Source: Rhodoferax antarcticus ANT.BR
Lineage (GTDB): Bacteria; Pseudomonadota; Gammaproteobacteria; Burkholderiales; Burkholderiaceae_C
Direction of reading: 5' to 3'
DNA length: 64,000 nt
Assembly (NCBI RefSeq): GCF_001938565.1
Contig: NZ_MSYM01000017.1
Span: forward strand, 186,001-250,000
Positions 9,440 to 19,141 of the stretch are shown in pieces; the stretch's first letter is position 1; every line of letters begins with the position of its first letter. The translations under genes were made by a program, and so were the position numbers. The notes beneath the pieces are model-generated. The model saw only the letters and a program-made list of their open reading frames with translations. It had not been told where the DNA came from and ran no database searches.

Positions 9440-10924
9440 ATGGCCGCTTCCCCCCTCTCCCTGCTCAAAGACCCTACCCTGCTTAAAACTGATGCGTTGA
9501 TCAACGGCGAGTGGCTATCAGGCAGCAGCCGCTTCGCCGTGACTGACCCGGCCACGGGTGAGCATCTGGCTGATGTGGCCAACCTGGGCGCAGCCGATGC
9601 TGAAGTGGCAATCGCTGCGGCCAACGCCGCCTGGCCAGCCTGGCGCGCCAAAACTGCAAAAGAGCGCAGCATCATTCTGCGCAAATGGTTTGACCTGATC
9701 ATGGCGAATCAGGACGATCTGGGCCGCATCATGACGGCTGAGCAAGGCAAACCGCTGGCCGAGGCCAAGGGCGAAGTCGCTTACGGTGCCAGTTTTGTCG
9801 AGTGGTTTGCCGAGCAAGCCAAGCGTGTCAACGGTGAGACCCTGCCGCAGTTTGACAACAACCGCCGCCTGCTGGTGCTGCGCCAGCCGATTGGCGTGTG
9901 CGCGGCGATCACGCCGTGGAACTTTCCGATTGCCATGATCACCCGCAAGGTGGCACCAGCGCTGGCTGCAGGCTGCACCGTGGTCATCAAACCCGCAGAA
10001 CTCACGCCGCTCACTGCGCTGGCTGCGGCGGAGTTGGCGATTCGTGCCGGCATTCCGGCAGGCGTGTTGAACATGATCACCGCAGATGCCAACAACTCTA
10101 TTGCCGTGGGCAAGCGCATCTGCGCCAGCGACATCGTCCGCCACATCAGCTTTACCGGCAGCACCGAGGTGGGCCGCATTCTGATGGCACAGTCGGCACC
10201 CACCGTCAAAAAAATGTCACTCGAACTCGGCGGCAACGCCCCCTTCCTCGTGTTTGACGACGCCGACATCGACAGCGCGGTCGAAGGTGCGTTTGCCAGC
10301 AAATACCGCAACGCCGGGCAAACTTGCGTCTGTACCAACCGCTTTTATGTGCAAGCCGGGGTGTACGACGAGTTTGTGACGAAATTCGCGGCCAAGGTCA
10401 GCACCGCCAAAGTGGGTAACGGCTTCGATGCGGATGTCAATCAGGGCCCGCTGATCGAAGAAGCAGCACTGCAAAAAGTAGAGCGCCATGTGCAGGACGC
10501 ACTTGGGCTCGGGGCTCGTTTGTTATGCGGCGGCCAGCGCCTGACGGGCACCGGCAGCGGCCAGTTTTACGCGCCCACTGTGGTGGCCGATGCCACCGCC
10601 GACATGCTTTGCGCGCGTGAAGAAACCTTTGGCCCGTTTGCCCCAGTTTTCAAATTCACCACCGAGCAGGAAGCCATTGACGCCGCCAACGCCACCGAAT
10701 TTGGCTTGGCCAGCTACTTCTACAGCCGCGATATCGGCCGCATCTGGCGCGTGAGCGAGGCGCTGGAATACGGCATGGTCGGCGTCAACGTCGGTATTCT
10801 GGCCACTGAACACGTGCCGTTTGGCGGTGTTAAGCAATCCGGCCTGGGCCGTGAAGGCTCGCACCACGGCATGGACGACTATGTGGAGATCAAATATGTG
10901 TGTATGGGCGACATTCTGAAATAG
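9440..10924 (+). CDS. gabD: Succinate-semialdehyde dehydrogenase (NADP+)
   Basis: It oxidises the product of GabT to succinate, completing the GABA shunt. This aldehyde dehydrogenase has 494 residues with the ITPWNFP signature (N161), general base E262 in LELGGN and nucleophile C296 in NAGQTCVCTNRF. ATG 9440 has GGAG five bases upstream. The TCVC and RFYVQ pattern and the gabT context favour GabD over other aldehyde dehydrogenases. Confidence 0.93.
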   Translation: MAASPLSLLKDPTLLKTDALINGEWLSGSSRFAVTDPATGEHLADVANLGAADAEVAIAAANAAWPAWRAKTAKERSIILRKWFDLIMANQDDLGRIMTAEQGKPLAEAKGEVAYGASFVEWFAEQAKRVNGETLPQFDNNRRLLVLRQPIGVCAAITPWNFPIAMITRKVAPALAAGCTVVIKPAELTPLTALAAAELAIRAGIPAGVLNMITADANNSIAVGKRICASDIVRHISFTGSTEVGRILMAQSAPTVKKMSLELGGNAPFLVFDDADIDSAVEGAFASKYRNAGQTCVCTNRFYVQAGVYDEFVTKFAAKVSTAKVGNGFDADVNQGPLIEEAALQKVERHVQDALGLGARLLCGGQRLTGTGSGQFYAPTVVADATADMLCAREETFGPFAPVFKFTTEQEAIDAANATEFGLASYFYSRDIGRIWRVSEALEYGMVGVNVGILATEHVPFGGVKQSGLGREGSHHGMDDYVEIKYVCMGDILK

Positions 10925-10940
10925 GCCCTGAATAGTCTTT

Positions 10941-10990
10941 TTTTCATAGCTACCAGCGCTTTCTGTATAAGGGCTTGAGGCCTAAATCGT
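10941..10990 (+). repeat. Dispersed repeat A after gabD
   Basis: It reads CATAGCTACCAGCGCTTTC, then TGTATAAGGGCTTGAGGCC. It starts 16 bp after the gabD stop and ends shortly before the tRNA-Gly promoter. Confidence 0.8.
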
Positions 10991-11007
10991 GTATAACTTT
11001 GCGCAGG

Positions 11008-11036
11008 TTGGGCCCGTTGATCTGGGCCTCTATAAT
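11008..11036 (+). promoter_or_regulatory. Promoter of tRNA-Gly
   Basis: TTGGGC (11008-11013) and a perfect TATAAT (11031-11036) are separated by exactly 17 nt. The -10 box ends 8 nt before the tRNA 5' end, so the leader is nearly absent. Confidence 0.75.
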
Positions 11037-11044
11037 CACTTCAC

Positions 11045-11118
11045 GCGGGTGTAGTTCAATGGCAGAACTTTTGCTTCCCAAGCAAATAGCGTGGGTTCGA
11101 TTCCCATCACCCGCTCCA
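11045..11118 (+). tRNA. tRNA-Gly (anticodon CCC)
   Basis: This 74-nt cloverleaf has a GCGGGTG/CACCCGC acceptor, TTTGC/GCAAA anticodon stem with loop TTCCCAA, T arm GTGGG-TTCGATT-CCCAT, and an encoded CCA. It closely resembles E. coli glyU. Degenerate copies of its 3' half occur at 12748-12777 and 12861-12887. Confidence 0.96.
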
Positions 11119-11747
11119 CATCTCACCAAGCTATTAATTTAAATACATAAATCGAAAATCGCTTGGCCTGACACAGCACACGCGTTCAAAGGTGTGCCGT
11201 GCAAAATCTTTTTCGCCGCCCTTCAGACATCTACGTTCTTCGCATTTCCGTCCCTGCCCTACTTCCCGCGTCTATCAACAATGGGCGGTCATCGCATTAA
11301 CTGGAATTCGTGAGTTGGCTTTGGGAAAGATCGTTGCCGGCAGCTAGGCTGCACAATGGCGGCAAAAAATCTTTGAAGCGATACGACTGTTATTCGGCGC
11401 AAACCAAAAGAGAATGCATCACAAGAGCTTCTGAATATCGGGCAAGAGCGCCCTGTCTTTCTGAGTTCGGGCCACAAGTCAACTTCATGTGCTGAGGCGG
11501 CATCTGGTAATGTGCAGGCGTTGGTGCCAGTCGCGTAACAGCCAGCAAACGTGAAGGAAAAACTGAACAAACCTTGCGTTTTACTTATCTTTTTCATGAC
11601 CCGAAAAAAGACTATATTGAAGTCGTCCATGCACTCGCGGTCTATTCAACCCATTTTCAAATGAACAAACTCAGAAACGAAAACATTCAGATCCACGGCC
11701 CTCATCAAGCCGGATTCGGATCAGTCCTTTAGCGGATCGGGCTAACG
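11119..11747. other. AT-richer stretch without a recognisable gene, left part of a decayed islet
   Basis: These 629 bp follow the tRNA. No frame gives a protein I recognise. A 113-codon open frame exists on the minus strand (11289-11630), but its composition is not protein-like. By eye the base composition is richer in A and T than the neighbours. It may hold remains of an integrase that entered at the tRNA. Confidence 0.5.
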
Positions 11748-12599
11748 ATGACGGTTTTCGATACCCCTAACCCGACAAAGACCGAGCGCAGCACGTTGCA
11801 GCGGTTCCTTGACCGGGCAGCCGTCCGGCACACGGTGCTCGCCCTGATCATTCTCAACGCGGTGGTTCTCGGGCTGGAGACCTCGGACGCGCTAATGGCG
11901 CGCCACGGCGACTGGCTGTGGCTCCTCGACCAGGCGTTGCTTTCGGTGTTCGTGCTGGAGATCGGTCTGCGGATCGTCGCTTGGCGCGGCGCGTTTTTTC
12001 GCGACCCTTGGAGCGTGTTCGACTTCGTTGTCGTCGCGATCGCGCTGATTCCCGCCAGTGGTCCATTTGCGGTGTTGCGTGCTTTGCGCGTGCTGCGCGT
12101 ATTACGCGTGCTGACCATCGTGCCGTCGATGCGCCGGGTCGTCGGCGGACTGCTCGCGGCCCTGCCCGGCCTGTCGTCGATAGCGCTGGTGCTACTGCTC
12201 GTGTTCTACGTGTTTGGCGTGATCGCAACCCAGATCTTCGGCGACAGTTTTCCGGACTGGTTCGGCACGCTGGGCCGCTCGTTGTACACGCTGTTCCAAG
12301 TGATGACGCTCGAAAGCTGGTCGATGGGCATCGTGCGACCGCTGATGGAGGTTTTTCCGTACGCTTGGACGTTCTTTATACCGTTTATTCTCGTCGCGAC
12401 GTTCACGATGCTGAACCTGTTCATCGGCGTCATCGTGAGCGCGATGCAGAGTTTCACGACAGCCGAAACCGAAGCTACCGTCAGTGCTGTGGACAACGCG
12501 CGCGAGCACATCGAGGCCGACCTGCACTCTGAGATGCGCGGGTTGCGCGCCGAACTGGCGGAACTCAAGGCAATGCTGCGCGCACAAGGACCACGTTAA
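11748..12599 (+). CDS. Bacterial voltage-gated sodium channel (NaChBac/NavAb family)
   Basis: This 283-residue subunit has one six-helix domain: S1 28-46, S2 57-77, S3 88-103, S4 107-129, S5 144-165, S6 205-235. S4 has gating arginines every third residue (R111, R114, R117, R120). The selectivity filter TLESWSM at 187-193 is the same as in NavAb, with E189 forming the high-field site. A C-terminal coiled coil at 250-280 (HIEADLHSEMRGLRAELAEL) fits the tetramer bundle. The channel acts as a homotetramer in the inner membrane; physiological roles in bacteria relate to sodium, pH and motility. It is the only gene in an islet between tRNA-Gly and degraded tRNA copies, so transfer is likely. Confidence 0.93.
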   Translation: MTVFDTPNPTKTERSTLQRFLDRAAVRHTVLALIILNAVVLGLETSDALMARHGDWLWLLDQALLSVFVLEIGLRIVAWRGAFFRDPWSVFDFVVVAIALIPASGPFAVLRALRVLRVLRVLTIVPSMRRVVGGLLAALPGLSSIALVLLLVFYVFGVIATQIFGDSFPDWFGTLGRSLYTLFQVMTLESWSMGIVRPLMEVFPYAWTFFIPFILVATFTMLNLFIGVIVSAMQSFTTAETEATVSAVDNAREHIEADLHSEMRGLRAELAELKAMLRAQGPR

Positions 12600-12747
12600 G
12601 CTACTACGGGATGGGGCTGCAACGTCGGGATTTGTAGCTTTGGGTTTGAGTGCGGGGTCGATGCAGGTCGCTTGGGGCGGTCATTTGCGATGCGGGGAAG
12701 GAAGTTTTTGGGCGATTCGATTCCTGGCGTAGTTAGAAAAGGCATTT

Positions 12748-12777
12748 AGCAAATAAGAACGCCCGGTGGGTTCGATT
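12748..12777 (+). repeat. Degraded tRNA-Gly fragment 1 (anticodon-stem side plus T arm)
   Basis: AGCAAATA (12748-12755) equals the 3' anticodon stem and variable region of the tRNA at 11045-11118. GTGGGTTCGATT (12766-12777) equals its T stem and loop. About 10 bases lie between the two blocks in place of 2 in the tRNA. Likely an old attachment-site copy. Confidence 0.6.
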
Positions 12778-12860
12778 GGGCCGATGGATGTCAATGCGCA
12801 AGTAGCTACGGGGCGAATCGGCTATGAGGTCGGTTGTGGCTTTTCCGCCGAATTGGCAAC

Positions 12861-12887
12861 TGGGTTTGATATCCGTCACCCGCTCCA
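12861..12887 (+). repeat. Degraded tRNA-Gly fragment 2 (T arm to CCA), probable attR
   Basis: These 27 bases match the last 27 bases of tRNA-Gly(CCC) at 24 positions, including the final TCACCCGCTCCA. The match is in direct orientation, as expected for the far end of an element inserted at a tRNA 3' end. Confidence 0.75.
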
Positions 12888-12960
12888 GTCGATGCGTTTT
12901 GTGTTCTTCCGACGAAAAACCCGCCAAAATCAAATCGTTAGACTGAATACTTGATTCAGT

Positions 12961-13167
12961 TTATGCGGATTTTTGGTCTCGGGTTACATCCACCCAGGTT
13001 TTCCAGTCTTGCTCCAGAACCTCGGGAACGGGCAAGGGCCGCGGGAAGCTGCGCCGCTCTTTGTAGCCCTGCTCATGGGTGTTGGCTGGTTTGGACTGTG
13101 CGACCACTGCCTTGGCCGCTGGGGTTGGCACGGGTTCAGGTCGTTTGAAAAGTTTTCGGATCAGCAT
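12961..13167 (-). CDS. Small hypothetical protein, 68 residues
   Basis: I do not recognise a family. The sequence is basic at the N-terminus (MLIRKLFKRPEP), then proline/alanine rich, then ends in a more conserved-looking segment (LEQDWKTWVDVTRD). There is no membrane segment. It lies just outside the islet and upstream of no partner. The ribosome-binding site is weak. It is long for a chance frame with such composition, but it could still be spurious. Confidence 0.45.
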   Translation of the reverse strand: MLIRKLFKRPEPVPTPAAKAVVAQSKPANTHEQGYKERRSFPRPLPVPEVLEQDWKTWVDVTRDQKSA

Positions 13168-13254
13168 CTTGATGCCACTTTAATGCCAAAAATCCGTATA
13201 AAGCAAACGCTACCTATCAGAAGAGTTACTTAACCAGACCGTTTTGGATGCATT

Positions 13255-13587
13255 TCACACCTTGGGATGGTCGCTGTGTGAGACGTCGTAGCCGTCTGCC
13301 ACATAGGCCGGCCCTTTCATCAACCAGACGATGACGCAACCGATGCCCACGGTGAGCGTAGCGACCCAGATGAACACCACGACGCCAATCATCAAAAAAT
13401 CAAAGGTTTGGATGCGGCGGTCGAGGTCAATCAGGCTGTCATGGGCAAACACGTAGCGCGCCAACCATGCAGCCATTGCGGACAACACCGTGCCCGCCAG
13501 TGTGATGTGCGGCAAGATGCGCAGCAAACGCCATTCAAAGCCGTAAGGCGTTTGCTGAAAACCGGGGAGTTTGGTGAGCCAGTTCAT
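13255..13587 (-). CDS. Conserved small inner-membrane protein, unknown function
   Basis: This 110-residue protein has two clear membrane segments, about 28-48 (HITLAGTVLSAMAAWLARYVF) and 65-90 (FLMIGVVVFIWVATLTVGIGCVIVWL). A charged 15-residue loop lies between them. It starts 21 bp after the end of the GNAT gene (minus strand), so it may be translated from the same message. I know no function. Confidence 0.7.
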   Translation of the reverse strand: MNWLTKLPGFQQTPYGFEWRLLRILPHITLAGTVLSAMAAWLARYVFAHDSLIDLDRRIQTFDFLMIGVVVFIWVATLTVGIGCVIVWLMKGPAYVADGYDVSHSDHPKV

Positions 13588-13608
13588 CAGAACATTCTAC
13601 ACACGACC

Positions 13609-14106
13609 TTAAAGCCACTTCTGCATAAACAAGGCGTTACCCATGCTAGGCTCCAACTGATAATTGTCAAAGCCGATACGGTGATAAAGGCGCGACGCTG
13701 GTGCGTTGCCAGACAGCACCTCCAGAGTGAGTTTGCAGGCACCCCGCTCACGCGCGATTTGCTCCACCAGTCCCAGCATCTGCTCGCCAATGCCCTGCCC
13801 GCGGTGTGATGCGGCCACCACCACATCGTGAATATTCACCAAAGGGCGGCAGGCGAAGGTTGAAAAACCCTCCACGCAGTTGATCAAGCCCACCGGCTGT
13901 CCGCCTTGAGCGTCGTCAAACGCCAGCACGCTGAACACGTTCGGCCGCGCCTGCAGTGCCGCCGGCAAGTTAGCCTTGGTAAAGTCAGACAAAGGCTCTG
14001 CGCCACCCGAAGGGTCACGCGCGTAGCTATCGAGCAAGTCCACCAAGGCCTGGGCGTGCGCCGGGTTGCTGTAATCGGCGCGGCGCAGGCGCAGGGTGTC
14101 TGTCAT
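13609..14106 (-). CDS. GNAT-family N-acetyltransferase
   Basis: This 165-residue protein has acetyl-CoA motif A at 96-107 (VVVAASHRGQGIG) and the later ASRLYHRIGFDNYQ segment typical of GNAT enzymes. The substrate cannot be predicted. It begins 8 bp after glmM ends and may be co-transcribed with it. Confidence 0.85.
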   Translation of the reverse strand: MTDTLRLRRADYSNPAHAQALVDLLDSYARDPSGGAEPLSDFTKANLPAALQARPNVFSVLAFDDAQGGQPVGLINCVEGFSTFACRPLVNIHDVVVAASHRGQGIGEQMLGLVEQIARERGACKLTLEVLSGNAPASRLYHRIGFDNYQLEPSMGNALFMQKWL

Positions 14107-14114
14107 CGGGCGTC

Positions 14115-15446
14115 CTAGAGGGTGAGCGTTTTGGCAATGCGTTGGGCACAGGCTTTGGCTTGTGCGGCGTCTTGCGCCTCAACCATCACCCGAACCAGTG
14201 GCTCGGTGCCACTGGCGCGGATCAGCACCCGCCCGCGTTCACCCAGCTCAGCTTCTACCGCGCGGGTTTCGGGCTCCAATTGCGGGCTGGCTTTCCAGTC
14301 TTGACCGGGTTGCAGGCGAACATTGATCATGGTCTGAGGGAAAAGCACCACATCCTTGAGCAGGGTGCTGAGACTCTGGCCACTGCGCACCACCGTCTGC
14401 AGCACCTGCAGGGCCGATATGAGACCGTCGCCGGTAGAATGTTTGTCCAGCGCCAACAGATGCCCCGAGCCCTCACCGCCCAGCAACCACTGGCGTTTCT
14501 CCAGTTCTTCCAAGACATAACGGTCACCTACTTTGGCCCGAATAAACTCGATGCCACGTGCCTTCAGGACTAGTTCCACCGCCATATTGGTCATCAGGGT
14601 GCCCACCACGCCGGGCACTGGCTCACCGCGGCGCAGACGGTCGTCCACCATCAGGTACAGCACCTCATCACCGTTGAACAATCGGCCTTGGGCATCCACC
14701 ACCTGAAGACGGTCCGCGTCGCCATCGAGCGCAATGCCCATGTCTGCCCGATGCGCCTTGACCGCATCTACCAGAGCTTGCGGGTGGGTGGCACCAAAGC
14801 CACGATTGATGTTCAGCCCGTCAGGCGAACAACCAATCGAGATCACCTCGGCGCCGAGTTCATGGAACACCATGGGTGCAATCTGGTAAGCCGCACCGTG
14901 CGCGGCATCCACCACGATACGCAAGCCTTTGAGCGTGAGGTTGTTGGCAAATGTGCTCTTGCAAAATTCAATGTAACGGCCATCGGCATCAGCCAGCCGC
15001 CGGGATCTGCCGAGGTTGGCCGAATCCACCCAGACCGGCTTGGTCGCCACCACGGCCTCGACATCGCGTTCCCAGACGTCAGACAATTTGGTGCCTTGAG
15101 CGCTGAAAAACTTGATGCCGTTGTCTTCAAACGCGTTGTGGCTGGCGCTGATCACCACACCCAGCGAGGCGCGCTGGGCCCGCGTAAGGTACGCCACGCC
15201 TGGCGTGGGCAACGGGCCCAGCAGCACCACATCCACGCCAGCAGAATTGAAACCGCTCTCTAACGCACTTTCCAGCATGTAGCCAGAGATGCGCGTGTCC
15301 TTGCCGATCAGCACGGTGGGCCGCTTCTCGGTGCGCTTGAGCACACGCCCCACGGCGTGCGCCAGGTGCAACACAAAATCCGGCGTGATGGGCGCCTGCC
15401 CAACGGTGCCGCGTATACCATCTGTTCCAAAATACTGACGCGTCAT
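14115..15446 (-). CDS. glmM: Phosphoglucosamine mutase
   Basis: It converts glucosamine-6-phosphate to glucosamine-1-phosphate for UDP-GlcNAc, peptidoglycan and lipid A. It has 443 residues. The phospho-serine is S102 in [14 protein letters not shown] and the magnesium loop DGDADR is at 241-246. The frame is open further upstream, but ATG 15446 gives the standard [16 protein letters not shown] start. The ftsH-folP-glmM order is the same as in E. coli. Confidence 0.96.
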   Translation of the reverse strand: MTRQYFGTDGIRGTVGQAPITPDFVLHLAHAVGRVLKRTEKRPTVLIGKDTRISGYMLESALESGFNSAGVDVVLLGPLPTPGVAYLTRAQRASLGVVISASHNAFEDNGIKFFSAQGTKLSDVWERDVEAVVATKPVWVDSANLGRSRRLADADGRYIEFCKSTFANNLTLKGLRIVVDAAHGAAYQIAPMVFHELGAEVISIGCSPDGLNINRGFGATHPQALVDAVKAHRADMGIALDGDADRLQVVDAQGRLFNGDEVLYLMVDDRLRRGEPVPGVVGTLMTNMAVELVLKARGIEFIRAKVGDRYVLEELEKRQWLLGGEGSGHLLALDKHSTGDGLISALQVLQTVVRSGQSLSTLLKDVVLFPQTMINVRLQPGQDWKASPQLEPETRAVEAELGERGRVLIRASGTEPLVRVMVEAQDAAQAKACAQRIAKTLTL

Positions 15447-15459
15447 GACCAATGTGTCC

Positions 15460-16347
15460 TTATGAATAGGGCTGTGCAAGTGGCACGGATCTTATCGTGT
15501 CAAGCACCTTCAACACTTGCACCGTTTCCTTGACGTCATGCACGCGCAGCACCGCAGCGCCCTGCTGAACCGAATACAGGGCAGCCGCCAAACTGGGTGC
15601 CAGACGCTCTTGTGGAGCAAGTTTTTCACCTTGATCCGCATGCGGCGTCATGCCCGCTAGCGAAGATTTGCGCGACCACCCCACCAGCAGCGGGTAGCCG
15701 GCTGCCAGCAACTCAGATTGTCTGGCCAGCAGCGAAAAATTCTGCGCAACGGTCTTGCCAAAACCAATGCCAGGGTCCAGCATGATGCGAGACTTTTCGA
15801 CACCTAGCCCTTGTAATGTCTGAGCAGAATGCTCTAAAAATGAGAGCACCTGCGGGAGCACGTCGCCTTGCATAGGCTGCACCTGCATGGTTTGTGGCTC
15901 CAGATGCATGTGCATCAGACACACGCCGCAGCTTGGATGCCTCGCCACCACACGCGCAGCGTCTGCCAGACCATCCGCATCACGCCAACGCAAGGCCCAC
16001 ACGTCGTTGATGATGTCAGCTCCCAAGTCGAGCACCGCTTGCATGACCTGCGGCTTGTAGGTGTCAACTGACACCGGTACACCCAGCGTGACGGCTTCCT
16101 TGACCAAGGGGATGACACGGTCCAGTTCGTCCGCCACATTCAGCGGCATGGCACCTGGCCGGGTGGACTCACCGCCAATATCCAGAATGTCGGCGCCGTC
16201 GCGTAACAACTGTTCACAATGGCGCAGCGCCGTGGCGATGGTGGTGTGCGAGCCGCCGTCTGCAAACGAGTCGGGCGTGATGTTCACAATGCCCATCACC
16301 CGAGTGCGGCTCAGGTCAATCTCAAAGCGGGTGGTTTGCCAGATCAT
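15460..16347 (-). CDS. folP: Dihydropteroate synthase
   Basis: It joins p-aminobenzoate to the pterin pyrophosphate in folate synthesis and is the sulfonamide target. The 295-residue protein has the pterin-binding NITPDSF at 22-28 and GGESTRPG at 58-65. It lies 13 bp before glmM and after the ftsH terminator. Confidence 0.96.
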   Translation of the reverse strand: MIWQTTRFEIDLSRTRVMGIVNITPDSFADGGSHTTIATALRHCEQLLRDGADILDIGGESTRPGAMPLNVADELDRVIPLVKEAVTLGVPVSVDTYKPQVMQAVLDLGADIINDVWALRWRDADGLADAARVVARHPSCGVCLMHMHLEPQTMQVQPMQGDVLPQVLSFLEHSAQTLQGLGVEKSRIMLDPGIGFGKTVAQNFSLLARQSELLAAGYPLLVGWSRKSSLAGMTPHADQGEKLAPQERLAPSLAAALYSVQQGAAVLRVHDVKETVQVLKVLDTIRSVPLAQPYS

Positions 16348-16356
16348 GGGCCATAA

Positions 16357-16380
16357 AAAACGGGGCTCGCGCCCCGTTTT
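16357..16380 (-). terminator. Terminator between ftsH and folP
   Basis: The 10-bp inverted repeat AAAACGGGGC/GCCCCGTTTT has a TCGC loop and a T-run on the minus strand, 19 bp after the ftsH stop. It should limit read-through into folP-glmM and may work in both directions. Confidence 0.8.
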
Positions 16381-16398
16381 GCTTCAGTTGATTGCCGG

Positions 16399-18318
16399 TT
16401 ATGCGGCGTGAGGCGCTGCGTCGGTTTTCACCGGAGGTGTGCCACCGCTACCACTGTCAGAGCCAGCCACGGGCACGCGCGGTGTCCAGTCTTTGGGTGG
16501 ACGCGGCTCTTTGCCGGCCATGATGTCGTCGAGTTGTTCGCTGTCGATGGTTTCCCACTCCAGCAAAGCCTTGGCCATCACGTGCATTTTGCTGCTGTTT
16601 TCTTCGATGAGGCGGCGCGCCAGGGCGTACTGCTCGTCGATGATGCGGCGCACTTCAGCGTCCACCTTTTGCATGGTTTCTTCACTCATGTTGGTGGTTT
16701 TGGTCACCGAGCGGCCCAGAAACACTTCGCCTTCGTTTTCGGCATACACCATTGGGCCCAGCGCCGCCGTCATGCCGTAACGCATGACCATGTCGCGGGC
16801 GATCTGTGTGGCACGCTCAAAGTCGTTGCTGGCACCCGTGGTCATCTGGTTCATGAACACTTCTTCGGCGATCCGCCCACCGAATAACATGCTGATCTGA
16901 TTCAGCATGAAGTCCTTGTCGTAGCTGTAGCGGTCTTGTGCTGGCAAGCTCATCGTCACGCCCAAAGCGCGGCCGCGCGGGATGATGGTGACCTTGTGCA
17001 CAGGATCGCACTTAGGCAGTAGTTTGCCAATCAGCGCGTGGCCAGACTCGTGGTAGGCCGTGTTGCGGCGTTCTTCCTCGGGCATGACCATGCTCTTGCG
17101 CTCAGGGCCCATCAGGATCTTATCTTTGGCTTTCTCAAAATCTTGCATTTCGACGACCCGCCCATTGCGACGCGCCGCCATCAGAGCCGCTTCGTTACAC
17201 AGGTTGGCCAGGTCAGCGCCGCTCATGCCGGGTGTGCCACGTGCGATCACACTGGGGTTCACGTCTGGGCTCACCGGGATCTTGCGCATGTGCACGTGAA
17301 GGATCTGTTCGCGACCACGAATGTCAGGCAAGGTGACATACACCTGGCGATCGAACCGACCCGGGCGCAGCAAAGCCGCGTCCAAGATGTCGGGGCGGTT
17401 GGTGGCAGCCACCACGATCACGCCCACGTTGGTCTCAAAACCGTCCATCTCGACAAGCATCTGGTTCAAGGTTTGCTCGCGTTCGTCATTGCCGCCGCCC
17501 AAACCAGCACCACGCTGCCGACCGACCGCGTCGATTTCATCAATAAAGATGATGCAGGGGGCATTTTTCTTGGCGTTGTCGAACATGTCGCGCACGCGGC
17601 TGGCGCCGACGCCGACAAACATTTCCACAAAGTCCGAGCCGGAGATGCTGAAAAACGGCACCTTGGCTTCACCCGCAATGCTCTTGGCTAACAAGGTTTT
17701 ACCGGTTCCGGGTGGCCCGACCAACAACAAACCGCGTGGAATACGGCCGCCGAGTTTTTGAAACTTGGATGGATCTTTCAGGAAGTCAACCACTTCCTTA
17801 ACCTCTTCTTTAGCCTCATCGCAGCCAGCCACGTCGGCGAAGGTCACAGTGTTGGTGTTTTCATCCAATAGACGAGCCTTGCTCTTGCCAAAGCTGAACG
17901 CCCCACCCTTGCCGCCACCTTGCATCTGGCGCATGAAATACACCCAGACACCAATCAACAGCAACATCGGGCCCCAGCTGACCAGCAGGGTCATCAACAG
18001 CGAACCTTCTTCCTTGGGGCGCACGTCAAACTTGACGTCGTTGGCAATCAAGTCGCCGATCAGCCCACGGTCAAGATAGGTGGCTGTGGTGCGCACGCGG
18101 CGGTCGTCGTTGGTGACCGCCACGATTTCGGTGCCGCTTTGTCCTTCAAGAATGACAGCGCTCTTGATCCGGCTGTTGCGGACTTCGTCGAGAAACTCTG
18201 AGTAGCCGACATAACCCGCGCCTGCGGCCGGACGGGTGTCAAACTGTTTGAAAACAGTAAACAACACCATCGCGATAACCAGCCAGACCGCAATTTTTGA
18301 AAACCATGGATTGTTCAA
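16399..18318 (-). CDS. ftsH: ATP-dependent zinc metalloprotease FtsH
   Basis: This membrane-anchored AAA+ protease degrades SecY, LpxC-type and damaged membrane proteins. It has 639 residues from the TTG at 18318, chosen because TTTGGAG lies six bases upstream and gives the standard [19 protein letters not shown] start. Membrane segments are at 8-24 and 109-128. Walker A is GPPGTGKT 201-208, Walker B IIFIDEID 256-263, and the zinc site HESGH 423-427. The frame extends 22 codons upstream to an ATG, which gives an atypical N-terminus. Confidence 0.96.
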   Translation of the reverse strand: MNNPWFSKIAVWLVIAMVLFTVFKQFDTRPAAGAGYVGYSEFLDEVRNSRIKSAVILEGQSGTEIVAVTNDDRRVRTTATYLDRGLIGDLIANDVKFDVRPKEEGSLLMTLLVSWGPMLLLIGVWVYFMRQMQGGGKGGAFSFGKSKARLLDENTNTVTFADVAGCDEAKEEVKEVVDFLKDPSKFQKLGGRIPRGLLLVGPPGTGKTLLAKSIAGEAKVPFFSISGSDFVEMFVGVGASRVRDMFDNAKKNAPCIIFIDEIDAVGRQRGAGLGGGNDEREQTLNQMLVEMDGFETNVGVIVVAATNRPDILDAALLRPGRFDRQVYVTLPDIRGREQILHVHMRKIPVSPDVNPSVIARGTPGMSGADLANLCNEAALMAARRNGRVVEMQDFEKAKDKILMGPERKSMVMPEEERRNTAYHESGHALIGKLLPKCDPVHKVTIIPRGRALGVTMSLPAQDRYSYDKDFMLNQISMLFGGRIAEEVFMNQMTTGASNDFERATQIARDMVMRYGMTAALGPMVYAENEGEVFLGRSVTKTTNMSEETMQKVDAEVRRIIDEQYALARRLIEENSSKMHVMAKALLEWETIDSEQLDDIMAGKEPRPPKDWTPRVPVAGSDSGSGGTPPVKTDAAPHAA

Positions 18319-18423
18319 ACGAAGCTCCAAAAAAACGCAAGAAATGAGTGAATAACTCAACAGCAGTGATTCTAGGCTTTTCAACCCAGTGCAACTACCC
18401 CGGCGATTTGATCATCCTCAGCA

Positions 18424-19110
18424 TTAACATGGAAATATGGACGCCTTCTGGACCAGACCCACCAGAAACGTTTCCGATGACCGGTCACGGGACGCTTTGG
18501 GTTTGACACATTTCACGGTGACAAACTGCTGCCGAAAGCGTTTGATCAACAGGTCATAACTGCCGCCGTGGAACACTTTGGCCACCAAGGCGCCTTGCGG
18601 CTTCATATGCAATTGGGAAAACTCTAGGGCGAGTTCGACCAAATGCTCAATCCGGGCCGCGTCAACCGACTCGATACCCGACAGATTGGGCGCCATGTCG
18701 GAGACAACAATATCCGCGAGCTGCCCCTGCATGCAGGCCGCCAGTTCGGCCAAAACGGCATCTTCGCGGATATCGCCCTGAATGAAGATCACATCCTCCA
18801 CGGGCAACATGGGCAAGATATCCAGCGCGATGATGCGGCCGTTCAGTGCGCCCGCAGCAGCCCCGCCACCCTGCGCGGTTTTGGGCGACATCTTGCGGCG
18901 CACATACTGGCTCCACGCACCGGGAGTGCAACCCAGGTCCACCACCAATTGCCCTGGTTTGATCAGATGCAGGGTTTCGTCAATTTCCTTGAGCTTGTAG
19001 GCAGCACGCGCCCGGTAGCCGTCTTTTTTAGCCAATTTGACGTAGGTATCGTTCACATGGTCGTTGAGCCACGCGCGATTGACTTTGCTGCTTTTAACTG
19101 CTGATTTCAT
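18424..19110 (-). CDS. rlmE: 23S rRNA 2'-O-ribose U2552 methyltransferase
   Basis: It methylates U2552 in the A loop of the large subunit, a late 50S assembly step. The 228-residue protein has the SAM motif VDLGCTPGAWSQYV, the active-site VSDMAPNLSG and VAKVFHGG. It lies upstream of ftsH as in E. coli. The start is only 31 bp from the divergent yhbY-like gene, so their promoters must overlap. Confidence 0.95.
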   Translation of the reverse strand: MKSAVKSSKVNRAWLNDHVNDTYVKLAKKDGYRARAAYKLKEIDETLHLIKPGQLVVDLGCTPGAWSQYVRRKMSPKTAQGGGAAAGALNGRIIALDILPMLPVEDVIFIQGDIREDAVLAELAACMQGQLADIVVSDMAPNLSGIESVDAARIEHLVELALEFSQLHMKPQGALVAKVFHGGSYDLLIKRFRQQFVTVKCVKPKASRDRSSETFLVGLVQKASIFPC

Positions 19111-19141
19111 AATTAAAGTGTGTGTGCCCGATAATACGGTG

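Larger units (their letters stand above)
12600..12960. other. Non-coding right part of the tRNA-Gly islet
   Basis: I see no coding frame here. The stretch holds two degraded copies of the tRNA-Gly 3' half (see separate entries) and, at 12942-12960, a 7-bp inverted repeat (ACTGAAT/ATTCAGT) that touches the stop of the next minus-strand gene. Confidence 0.5.

Noticed and set aside
11289-11630. 113-codon minus-strand frame in the tRNA-Gly islet
   Set aside because: It starts well but shows no domain, no ribosome-binding site and an irregular composition; treated as decayed DNA.
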